Shown: positions 6,103 through 12,271 of the stretch, one piece after another
Numbering within the stretch: position 1 is the stretch's first letter
Layout of the letters: every line of letters starts with the position of its first letter
Assembly: GCA_013695395.1 (NCBI GenBank)
Contig: JACDAP010000048.1
Location: forward strand, 1-12,696
Reading direction: 5' to 3'
Length of the DNA: 12,696 nucleotides
Source of the DNA: Solirubrobacterales bacterium
GTDB taxonomy: Bacteria > Actinomycetota > Thermoleophilia > Solirubrobacterales > Solirubrobacteraceae
The notes under the pieces: generated by a model
Told to the model about the DNA's origin: nothing
The model's input: the letters and a program-made list of their open reading frames with translations, nothing else
The model's database searches: none
Translations under genes and position numbers: made by a program

Positions 6103-6784
6103 GCAGGGGGCCGGGCCGCTTGTCCTGCTCGTCGACGATGACCCCGGAATCCGCCGCTCGGTCAGTGCCGGGCTCGAGCTCGAGGGCTTCCGCGTGATCC
6201 CCGCCTCCGGCGGCCGGGCCGGACTGGCCGCCGCGGCCTCGCAGAACCCCGACGTGATGCTGCTCGACCTCACGATGCCCGACCTCGGGGGCCTCGAGGT
6301 CCTCACCCAGCTGCGCGCCGCCGGCGACGACCTGCCCGTCTGCGTGCTCTCCGCGCGGGATGAGGTCGACGACCGTGTCCGTGGCCTGGAGGCGGGTGCA
6401 GACGACTACGTCGTCAAGCCGTTCGCGCTCGAGGAGGTCACCGCGCGGCTCCACGCGCTGCTCCGCCGCCGGCCCGCCGGCATCGGGGACACGCTCACCG
6501 TCGGAGAGCTGAGCCTGCACCCCAAGGAGGCCCGTGCGCTGCGGGGCGAGCGCGAGCTCGGCCTGACCCGGCGCGAGTTCGAGCTGCTGCACCTGTTCCT
6601 GCGCTACCCGGGCGAGGTGCTCGAGCGGCGCCGGTTGCACGAGGAGATCTGGGGCTACACGTTCGACCCGGGCACGAACGTCGCTGACGTCTTCGTCGGG
6701 TACCTGCGCCGCAAGCTCGAGGCCGATGGCGAGCCGCGGGTGATCCACACGGTGCGCGGCGTCGGCTTCGTGCTGCGTCCGTAG
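6095..6784 (+). CDS. OmpR/PhoB-family response regulator
   Basis: A 229-residue cytoplasmic DNA-binding regulator. The receiver domain (about 9-120) has the acidic cluster DDD (14-16), phospho-acceptor Asp58 in LLDLTMP, Ser86 in the conserved Thr/Ser position (VLSARD) and Lys108 in VKPF. The C-terminal winged-helix domain (about 133-229) includes LTRREFELLHLFLRYPGEVL, the EEIWGY segment, the recognition-helix region NVADVFVGYLRRKLE and the closing hairpin HTVRGVGFVLRP. It should be phosphorylated by the kinase encoded 19 bp downstream. The GTG start overlaps the end of the RTX-like gene, so its synthesis is tied to that gene. The phased GTGAG dyad at 5540-5579 is its most likely binding site, which would make the operon autoregulated. 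It resembles MprA/PrrA-type actinobacterial regulators. Confidence 0.93.
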   Translation: MAEQGAGPLVLLVDDDPGIRRSVSAGLELEGFRVIPASGGRAGLAAAASQNPDVMLLDLTMPDLGGLEVLTQLRAAGDDLPVCVLSARDEVDDRVRGLEAGADDYVVKPFALEEVTARLHALLRRRPAGIGDTLTVGELSLHPKEARALRGERELGLTRREFELLHLFLRYPGEVLERRRLHEEIWGYTFDPGTNVADVFVGYLRRKLEADGEPRVIHTVRGVGFVLRP

Positions 6785-6803
6785 CCGGGATACGCTTCGC
6801 CCC

Positions 6804-8168
6804 ATGCGCAGTCTCCGGGGGCGCCTCACGCTCGGCGTCGCGGCCGTTCTCGCGGTTGTGCTCGCCGTGTGCGGCGTCTCGGTCTCCCGGTACGTCGCGC
6901 GGACGGAGAGCGACACGGTCGACGAGCGGCTCCAGCGGACCGCGGAGCTCTCCCAGGCCAACGTGGTCGACGCCGTCCAGCAGTCGGTGCCGCTCAAGGA
7001 CACCCGGCTGGAAGCCGTCCTGCGCGCATCCGGGACCTCCCTGCGGGTGACCGTCGGGAAGAAGGAGCCCGTCAAGATCGGCCAGCCCCCGCCCGGACCG
7101 CCGTCCACCCGCGACGGGCTGCAGACGGTCGCGGTCGACGGGCGTCGATGGCGCGTGCTGACCACGTCGCTGCGGGACGACGCGCTCGCCGGGCTCTCGC
7201 GCTTCGAGGTCACCACCCGCCTGGAGCGGCTCGAGGCCCGCCAGCAGGCGCTCGACCGCAGCCTGCTGATCTTCGGAGCGCTGGCGCTCGTGCTGGCCTC
7301 CGTGCTGACCTTCCTCTTCGCGAACCTGCTGCTGCGCCCGCTGCGCCGGCTCCGGAGGCTGACGGCGAGCATCGTCGGCGACGAGGACCTCGCACGGCGC
7401 GTTCCCGCCGACGAGGGGCCCGGCGAGCTCCGCGCGCTGGCGGCGAGCTTCGACGAGATGCTGCAGCGCCTGGCCCGCTCATCCGCCGATCGGGAGCGCG
7501 CCCTGGAGGCGACCCGACGCTTCGCCGCCGATGCCGGCCACGAGCTGCGCACGCCGCTGACGAGCGTGCAGGCGAACCTGTCCTCGTTGCGCCGCCACCC
7601 TGAGCTGGACGAGGAGCGCCGCAACGGCCTGCTCGACCACGCGCTCTCCGAGCAGCAGCGCCTCGTCGCCCTGCTCGACGGCCTCCAGGCGCTCGCACGG
7701 GGCGACGCGGAGCCGCTCGAGCGCACATGCGTGGATCTCGCCGAGCTTCTCGACACGTCGCTGGAGGCGGTCGAGACGCGGCATCCTCGTACCACCTGGG
7801 AGCGGACCGTCCCAGAGGACCCGGTCGAGGTGGAGGGCTGGGCGCCGGGCCTGCGCCTGGTCCTCGACAACCTGCTGGAGAACGCGGCGCGCCACGGACG
7901 TCCGGGCGGGACCGTCCGTGTCCGTCTCGAGCCGCGCGGCCCTGTGCTCACCGTCGAGGACGACGGACGCGGGGTCGCCGAGGAGGACCGGGCACGGATC
8001 TTCGAGCCTTTCGTGCGCGTCGAGGGGACCACGGTGGAAGGCTCGGGCCTCGGGCTGGCACTCGTCGCGCAGCAGGCGGGCCATCACGGAGCGAGCGTCG
8101 AGCTCGACGCCTCCCCGGAGCTCGGTGGTGCCCGCTTCCGGGTTCGCTTCGACCGCCGGCGCGACTGA
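6804..8168 (+). CDS. sensor histidine kinase, HAMP-type, partner of the 6095 regulator
   Basis: A 454-residue membrane kinase. TM1 is at about 9-29, an extracytoplasmic sensor region at 30-152, TM2 at about 153-176, and HAMP at about 177-228. The dimerisation/phosphotransfer domain has the H-box FAADAGHELRTPL with His246. The ATPase domain has the N-box NLLENAARHG (Asn360), G1 VEDDGRGV (385-391), F-box FEPFV (400-404) and G2 GSGLGLAL (413-420). All catalytic motifs are intact. The sensor region has a Pro-rich stretch (94-100) and no recognisable ligand domain or acidic Ca2+ cluster, so the signal is unknown. It resembles MprB-type kinases. No Shine-Dalgarno sequence is seen; TACGCT ends 7 nt before the ATG and might give an extra leaderless transcript beside the operon message. 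Confidence 0.93.
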   Translation: MRSLRGRLTLGVAAVLAVVLAVCGVSVSRYVARTESDTVDERLQRTAELSQANVVDAVQQSVPLKDTRLEAVLRASGTSLRVTVGKKEPVKIGQPPPGPPSTRDGLQTVAVDGRRWRVLTTSLRDDALAGLSRFEVTTRLERLEARQQALDRSLLIFGALALVLASVLTFLFANLLLRPLRRLRRLTASIVGDEDLARRVPADEGPGELRALAASFDEMLQRLARSSADRERALEATRRFAADAGHELRTPLTSVQANLSSLRRHPELDEERRNGLLDHALSEQQRLVALLDGLQALARGDAEPLERTCVDLAELLDTSLEAVETRHPRTTWERTVPEDPVEVEGWAPGLRLVLDNLLENAARHGRPGGTVRVRLEPRGPVLTVEDDGRGVAEEDRARIFEPFVRVEGTTVEGSGLGLALVAQQAGHHGASVELDASPELGGARFRVRFDRRRD

Positions 8169-8185
8169 GCGGTGAGCCCCGCGGG

Positions 8186-8191
8186 CACACT
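8186..8191 (+). promoter_or_regulatory. -10-like box for a leaderless start (8198)
   Basis: CACACT ends exactly 6 nt before the GTG at 8198. It is the same hexamer at the same distance as before the gene at 426. It lies in the 29-bp gap after the kinase stop, so the small downstream gene may have its own promoter as well as operon read-through. Confidence 0.4.
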
Positions 8192-8197
8192 GTGGGC

Positions 8198-8506
8198 GTG
8201 ATCTCCAAGCTCCTCAAGGGCGCCGCCCTCAAGCGCTCCGCCCGGTACCTGCCGGTCTACAAGGTGATCGCCGTCGCGGAGATGGCGCTGCTGGCGCGTG
8301 AGCACGTCGGCCGGCTCGAGCCGCGTGAGCGACGGCGGCTGACCGAGCTCGTCCGCCACCGGCGAGAGCTCGGTCCGGCCGAGCAGGAGGAGCTGCGCGG
8401 CCTGACGGCCAAGCTCGCCCCGAAGGAGTTCGCGGGGATGGCCGCGCACAAGCTCTCGCCCGTTCCGCTGCCGCGCCGCCTCACGGGCGTCCCGAAGGAC
8501 CGGTGA
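8198..8506 (+). CDS. small conserved hypothetical protein downstream of the kinase
   Basis: A 102-residue basic, mostly helical protein. It begins with ISKLLKGAALKRSARYLPVY, passes a hydrophobic helix (KVIAVAEMALLAREH) and continues with an Arg/Glu-rich helix pair (LEPRERRRLTELV, LGPAEQEELRGLTAKLAP). It ends with AHKLSPVPLPRRLTG. I recall similar unnamed proteins in other Thermoleophilia and related actinobacteria but know no function; this recollection is not a search result. No cleavable signal peptide or zinc motif is seen. The GTG at 8198 was chosen because a -10-like box precedes it by 6 nt; any longer form would run into the kinase gene. Its place as the fourth gene after RTX-regulator-kinase may be functional or only positional. 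Confidence 0.7.
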   Translation: MISKLLKGAALKRSARYLPVYKVIAVAEMALLAREHVGRLEPRERRRLTELVRHRRELGPAEQEELRGLTAKLAPKEFAGMAAHKLSPVPLPRRLTGVPKDR

Positions 8507-8507
8507 C

Positions 8508-8533
8508 GCGGCGGCCCCCGGAAGGACCGCCGC
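8508..8533. terminator. candidate bidirectional terminator hairpin
   Basis: The stem GCGGCGG (8508-8514) pairs with CCGCCGC (8527-8533). After one mismatch, CC/GG extends it to a 6-nt loop. It fills most of the 38-bp gap between two convergent genes and starts two bases after the upstream stop codon. No U-run is present. Strength and location support a transcription barrier for both sides. Confidence 0.5.
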
Positions 8534-8544
8534 ACCCGGCTGCG

Positions 8545-10455
8545 CTACCTCTTGGCGGTGCGCAGCCGGGAGAGCCCGAGCACCTTGCCGTCCTCATCGA
8601 CGGCCTGCATCGCCACGAACCTCTTCGCGCCCTTGATGGTGATGCGGGTCTCGAAGCCCTTCGCCTTGGCCGAGCCGATCTCCTCGTTCACCGCGCTCCT
8701 CTTCGAGCCGGTCAGGAGCTTCCACTCGGCGACCTCGGTCGCGCCGTTCCATGAGGCGTAGGCCGAGGACTTGACCACGGCGGCGTCCGGCTTGGCGCGC
8801 GGCGTGCCGACCCACTCGTGACGGTAGCCGCGGTAGGAGTCCTGGCCGCGGGCGATCCGGGCGTCGAAGAGCATCTTGCCGTCGGCGCTGTACTCGGTGA
8901 CGTAGCCCTGCGAGCCCCACTCCGCGAAGAAGTTGCCGTTCTCCAGCGCCTGGAAGCTGCCCTGCGTCCCGGCGGTGAGGGCCTCGGGCTCGTGCTTGAA
9001 CTCCTGCTTGACCGATGCCGTCTTCTTCTCCTCGTCGATCGTCAGGAGCAGCCCGCGCGACTGGTCGCGGACCTGCGGCGCCGCCTCGTTGTCGAAGATG
9101 CTGAGGGTGCCGTCCGGGAGCTCCTGGATGTCGTGCTGGTAGGCGAACTGCGACTTCCCGAGCATCTCGTAGTCGCTCTTCTTCCCGCCGATGCGGGCCA
9201 TCAACTCGCCGGTCGCGCGGTTGAGCTTCATCGCCGACCAGGTCTCACGACCGGAGACGAGGATGTTGCCGTCGTTGCTGAGGCTCACGCTGTTGGCGTG
9301 GACGTAGTCGAAGGTGGTCTTCGGGCTCTTCTTCACTTCCTCGTAGCTCTCCTCGAGGGCGATCTGCCCTTCGGAGTGCCACTCGAAGAGCACAAGGCCG
9401 GTCTCGATGTCGATCTCCTGGATGACCGCGTCGATCAGGCGCCCGCGCTTCGGCCCCCCGACGCTCGAGAGGTCCTTGCTGACCGGGTTGTAGACGATCC
9501 CCAGGAAGGTCCCCTGCGGCGTGATCCGTGCCTCGTGGAAGTCGAACTTGTACCCGTTGCCGGCGTTGATCGTCTTGATCGTCTTGTAGGTGTTGTCGAC
9601 GATCCGCACGACGCCCTCGCCGGTGCCGAGGATCTGCCGACCCTGCCAGTAGGTGAGGACCGGCTTGTCCTTGTAGCTCTGGACGCGGAAGTCGTTGACG
9701 CGGTTCACGTTGCCGGCCGGCGTGTTGCCGCCGGTCGAGGCGAACCAGATCGGGCGCCCCTTGTCGTCGATGATCATCGGCCCGTTCTGGACGTTCGGGC
9801 GCTTGGCACCGAAGACGATCTTCGGCGAGATGAAGATCTTGCCCGGCGCGGTGTCCTTGGCCGGCTTGAGGATCTCGATCTCCGGCGGGCGCAGGTCGCG
9901 GCGGGACTTGAACGTCGCGTCACCCTGGACGACCTTGCCGGTCTGGCCGGTGAGGGCCTTCAGGAGCTTCGGGTCGATCGCGGTCGGGTCGCTCTGCAGC
10001 CCGGCCTTGGGCCGCTCGACCACGGTGAACGAGTACTCGCCGTTCTGGACGCCCTCGATGTCGAGGGCCGTCTTGACGGTGACCTTCTCGCCCTTCGCGC
10101 TGAACGGCTTGCTCGGCAGGAAGGAGGCGCCCTTGCCGTCGGAGTGGCTCTTGAACTTGCCGGGATGCGCACCGGTCTTCGACCCCGTGACCGTCAGTTC
10201 GCCGATGGCGTCGGGGGCGACGCCGCGGACCGAGATCTGGGTCTGCGGGGAGGCGGTGGGCGTGCCCGGGACCGGGAAGACGCCGATCTGCTCGGGCGCC
10301 GCCGGCTGAGCGACGTTCGAGACCGCGGGAGCGGCGTCCTGGCCGGCCGTCGTGGACTCGTCGGAGCTGCTGTCGCCGCAGCCGGCGGCGAGGATCGCCG
10401 CGGTGGCGGTGGCCAGGAGGGCGCTAGATCGGAGCAGGGAGCGGTGTGCGGTCAT
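8545..10455 (-). CDS. arylsulfotransferase (ASST)-like lipoprotein, longer paralogue
   Basis: A 636-residue exported lipoprotein. The signal peptide ends at AAGC (Cys26), followed by a Ser/Asp/Ala-rich linker. It has an extra N-terminal beta domain (about 57-147: VFPVPGTPTASPQTQISVRG, then GSKTGAHPGKFKSHSDGKGA) that the shorter paralogue at 1456-2973 lacks. The arylsulfotransferase-type propeller follows (about 185-550) with probable active-site residues His307 (FHEAR), His386 (YVHANS), Arg403 (SGRETW) and His441 (QHDIQ). A C-terminal beta domain contains ASWNGATEVAEWK, as in the paralogue. The expected activity is PAPS-independent sulfate transfer between aryl compounds outside the membrane; substrates are unknown. 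The start at 10455 gives a proper signal peptide, although its ribosome site is weak. An in-frame ATG at 10524 would add 23 unlikely residues. Confidence 0.85.
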   Translation of the reverse strand: MTAHRSLLRSSALLATATAAILAAGCGDSSSDESTTAGQDAAPAVSNVAQPAAPEQIGVFPVPGTPTASPQTQISVRGVAPDAIGELTVTGSKTGAHPGKFKSHSDGKGASFLPSKPFSAKGEKVTVKTALDIEGVQNGEYSFTVVERPKAGLQSDPTAIDPKLLKALTGQTGKVVQGDATFKSRRDLRPPEIEILKPAKDTAPGKIFISPKIVFGAKRPNVQNGPMIIDDKGRPIWFASTGGNTPAGNVNRVNDFRVQSYKDKPVLTYWQGRQILGTGEGVVRIVDNTYKTIKTINAGNGYKFDFHEARITPQGTFLGIVYNPVSKDLSSVGGPKRGRLIDAVIQEIDIETGLVLFEWHSEGQIALEESYEEVKKSPKTTFDYVHANSVSLSNDGNILVSGRETWSAMKLNRATGELMARIGGKKSDYEMLGKSQFAYQHDIQELPDGTLSIFDNEAAPQVRDQSRGLLLTIDEEKKTASVKQEFKHEPEALTAGTQGSFQALENGNFFAEWGSQGYVTEYSADGKMLFDARIARGQDSYRGYRHEWVGTPRAKPDAAVVKSSAYASWNGATEVAEWKLLTGSKRSAVNEEIGSAKAKGFETRITIKGAKRFVAMQAVDEDGKVLGLSRLRTAKR

Positions 10456-10626
10456 ACGAGGGTCTTTCGGGTCGGGGCAGGTGTAGTGAGCCGAGGGGCT
10501 TCGGGGCCTCCCGCGCTGCGACACCGTACAGCCACCCGGGTTACGGTCCCCGAGTCCGCCGGCGGGCAGGTTTTATCCACGGTCAGGGAACATTACGCCG
10601 GTTTCCGTCGTCGACCTCAGGGTGGC

Positions 10627-10632
10627 TACGGT
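10627..10632 (+). promoter_or_regulatory. -10 box TACGGT for a leaderless start (10639)
   Basis: TACGGT matches TANNNT and ends exactly 6 nt before the ATG at 10639, so the transcript should begin at the start codon. No Shine-Dalgarno site is present. The 183-bp region between this gene and the divergent lipoprotein also holds a small AT-richer island near 10570-10596, the only one there, which may contain promoter elements for either side. Confidence 0.5.
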
Positions 10633-10638
10633 GATCGC

Positions 10639-11016
10639 ATGAGCGCATCCGAGAAGCCCGTCGTCGACGTTCCCGCCGGTCCTCCGCCCGCCGAGCTCGT
10701 CCTCGAGGACATCACCGTCGGTGACGGTCCCGAGGCCGCCGCCGGGCAGACCGTCGAGGTCCACTACGTCGGCGTCTCCCACGCGTCCGGAAACCAGTTC
10801 GACGCTTCGTGGGACCGTCGCGACACGTTCCGCTTCGGCCTCGGTGCCGGCCAGGTCATCCCGGGCTGGGACCAGGGCGTGGCGGGGATGAAGGTCGGCG
10901 GCCGCCGCCGGATCACGATCCCGCCGCATCTCGCGTACGGCAAGCAGGGCGCCGGTGGGGTCATCGGGCCGGACGAGACGCTCGTCTTCGTGGTCGACCT
11001 GATCGGCGTCAAGTAG
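10639..11016 (+). CDS. FKBP-type peptidyl-prolyl cis-trans isomerase
   Basis: A 125-residue single-domain FKBP that should speed cis-trans isomerisation of X-Pro bonds and help protein folding. The pocket residues of the family are present: Tyr43 (VHYVG), Phe54-Asp55 (QFDASWDR), Val73-Ile74 with Trp77 (GQVIPGWDQGVAGMKVGG), Tyr100 (HLAYGKQGAG) and Phe117 (LVFVVDLIGV). There is no signal peptide or membrane anchor, so it acts in the cytoplasm. Length is normal for a minimal FKBP with a ~17-residue Pro/Ala-rich N-terminal lead. The start is supported by the leaderless-type -10 box. Its TAG stop abuts the stop codon of the convergent cyclase gene with no bases between. Confidence 0.95.
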   Translation: MSASEKPVVDVPAGPPPAELVLEDITVGDGPEAAAGQTVEVHYVGVSHASGNQFDASWDRRDTFRFGLGAGQVIPGWDQGVAGMKVGGRRRITIPPHLAYGKQGAGGVIGPDETLVFVVDLIGVK

Positions 11017-11778
11017 TCACGCGCGCGGGACGATCGCGAAGGCCCGGGCGGGGAACCCCGTCCCGCCGAGCGGCTTGGGCCAGGTCGCCACGATGAGGGC
11101 GCCGGCGGCGGGCAGCGCGTCGAGGCCGGCCATGAGCTCGAGCTGCCAGCGGTCCGCGCCGAGGATGTAGGACTCCGCGGGGACCTCCCCGGCGCTGACC
11201 CGGCCGCCGGGGTCGGTGTCGGTGACGTCGTGGCCGATCGCGACGGCGCCCCGCTCCTCGACCAGGAGCTCGAGCGCGCTCACGCCCCAGCCGGGCGAGT
11301 GGGCGACCTCGGCCGCGTCGCGGTTGGCCATCGCCGCGGCGTCGGGCCATTTCGCCGCCCATCCGGTGGAGAGCGCGACGAAGCAGCCGGCGGGGATCTC
11401 GCCGTGCTCGGCCTCGTGCGCGCGCACGTGCTCGGCGGTGACCTCGAGGTCCGGGTCGGCGGCGCAGGCCTCCTCCAGGTGGAGGACGACGAGAGGCAGG
11501 ATCATCTCCTCGACGCCGAGCTCGTCCTGCGTACGACCGCCATTGGTGAAGTGCGCAGGCGGATCGCAGTGGGTGCCCCACTGGCCGACGTGGGAGTAGC
11601 GGTGCGCGGAGAAGCCGGTCCCCATGCTCCCGACGCCCTCCTCGAAGTCGTAGAGCACCTCGCGCTCCTCGTCGGGGAACCCGCTGTAGTGCGGGATGCC
11701 GGGGGCGAAGGCGTGGGTCAGGTCGACCCAGTCGCAGGCGCGGAGCTGGGCGAGCAGGTCGGTGAGTGGGGCGGACAT
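11017..11778 (-). CDS. cyclase / kynurenine formamidase-like metal-dependent hydrolase
   Basis: A 253-residue protein of the cyclase family (PF04199), a cytoplasmic Zn- or Mn-dependent hydrolase group that includes bacterial kynurenine formamidase and isatin hydrolase. The family signature is clear: HVGQWGTHCDPPAHF (63-77), giving metal ligands His70, Asp72 and His76. The opening is also typical (VDLTHAFAPGIPHYSGFP, 18-35), as are GCFVALSTGW (131-140) and VAIGHDVTDTDP (179-190). The QWGTH-DPPAH form is nearer to the broad cyclase group than to classical KynB, and no tryptophan-catabolism genes are nearby, so the substrate is open. The ATG at 11778 leads straight into the conserved fold; upstream in-frame sequence lacks coding character. 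A CAAGAT box ends 7 nt before the start. Confidence 0.88.
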   Translation of the reverse strand: MSAPLTDLLAQLRACDWVDLTHAFAPGIPHYSGFPDEEREVLYDFEEGVGSMGTGFSAHRYSHVGQWGTHCDPPAHFTNGGRTQDELGVEEMILPLVVLHLEEACAADPDLEVTAEHVRAHEAEHGEIPAGCFVALSTGWAAKWPDAAAMANRDAAEVAHSPGWGVSALELLVEERGAVAIGHDVTDTDPGGRVSAGEVPAESYILGADRWQLELMAGLDALPAAGALIVATWPKPLGGTGFPARAFAIVPRA

Positions 11779-11870
11779 GGCTCGGATCTTGGCGGATGCC
11801 GCTCCGGACGTGGGGGGTGCGACGTGAGATGTCCCCGTTCCTGGGACGTTTGGCGTCGAACCCCCAGGGC

Positions 11871-12083
11871 TCAGGGGTCGCGGCGGGCGAAACGCTGGAC
11901 GGTGCGGCCGTCGACCTCGACGGTCTCGGAGAACATCTGCTCCGGGCGGACCCAGAGCCCGTGCTCGCCGTAGAGCGCGCGGTAGACCACGACGGACTCC
12001 TCGGTCTCGGAGTGCCGGGCGACGCCGAGCACCTCGTACTCGCCGCCCTTGTAGTGGCGGTAGCGCCCGGGAGTCGGGCTCAC
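11871..12083 (-). CDS. DUF1653 family small protein
   Basis: A 70-residue soluble protein covering the full DUF1653 domain. Recognisable positions are GRYRHYKGGEYEVLGVARHS (6-25), then VVVYRALY, LWVRPEQMF and QRFARR. The family's function is unknown; members are usually 60-90 residues and stand alone. The GTG at 12083 is chosen because the domain begins at once and because it overlaps the TGA of an upstream minus-strand ORF by four bases (GTGA), a common sign of translational coupling. Longer in-frame starts (to 12260) would add about 59 residues without similarity to the family. Confidence 0.8.
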   Translation of the reverse strand: MSPTPGRYRHYKGGEYEVLGVARHSETEESVVVYRALYGEHGLWVRPEQMFSETVEVDGRTVQRFARRDP

Positions 12084-12193
12084 GTGGCGATGACGGCAGC
12101 TGGCCCGGGCTCGGTGAGCGACACGCGGCGGACCTGCTGCAGCAGGAACTCGACCCAGCCCCCTGGGAGTGGCTGGCGATAGACGGGAAGCAT
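12080..12193 (-). CDS. possible 37-residue ORF coupled to the DUF1653 gene
   Basis: A short minus-strand ORF beginning MLPVYRQPLPGGWVEFLLQ and ending VIAT. Its TGA overlaps the GTG of the DUF1653 gene (12080-12083), an arrangement typical of coupled genes. Third codon positions are mostly G or C from this start onward, less so further upstream. GATCGT ends 7 nt before the ATG. An alternative ATG at 12238 would give 52 residues, and one at 12319 would overlap the opposite-strand gene start. No family is recognised; it may be a leader peptide or chance. Confidence 0.3.
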   Translation of the reverse strand: MLPVYRQPLPGGWVEFLLQQVRRVSLTEPGPAAVIAT

Positions 12194-12271
12194 GGCGTGA
12201 ACGATCCCATCTCGGCGTACTCGCCGCCAGCTCGACATTCCAGATCCTGGGCCCATCCACCGAGGATCGTC

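Noticed and set aside
5990..8032. A 680-codon minus-strand frame opposite the response regulator and kinase
   Set aside because: It is Ser/Arg-rich with no domain, and the opposite strand carries intact regulator and kinase motifs.
8818..11016. A 732-codon plus-strand open frame running antisense through the lipoprotein gene into the FKBP gene
   Set aside because: The real lipoprotein with its signal peptide and ASST motifs lies on the other strand. The long frame is a by-product of extreme GC content; only its FKBP end (from 10639) is a gene.
11823..11829. A further CGTGAGA half-site upstream of the cyclase as a target of the response regulator
   Set aside because: It is a single copy with no second box 11 bp away, as expected by chance for such a short motif.
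11831..11878. Two small hairpins (GTCCC/GGGAC at 11831-11847; ACCCC/GGGGT at 11860-11878) as terminators for the DUF1653 gene
   Set aside because: The stems are only 5 bp, one spans the stop codon and neither has a U-run, which is too weak to annotate.
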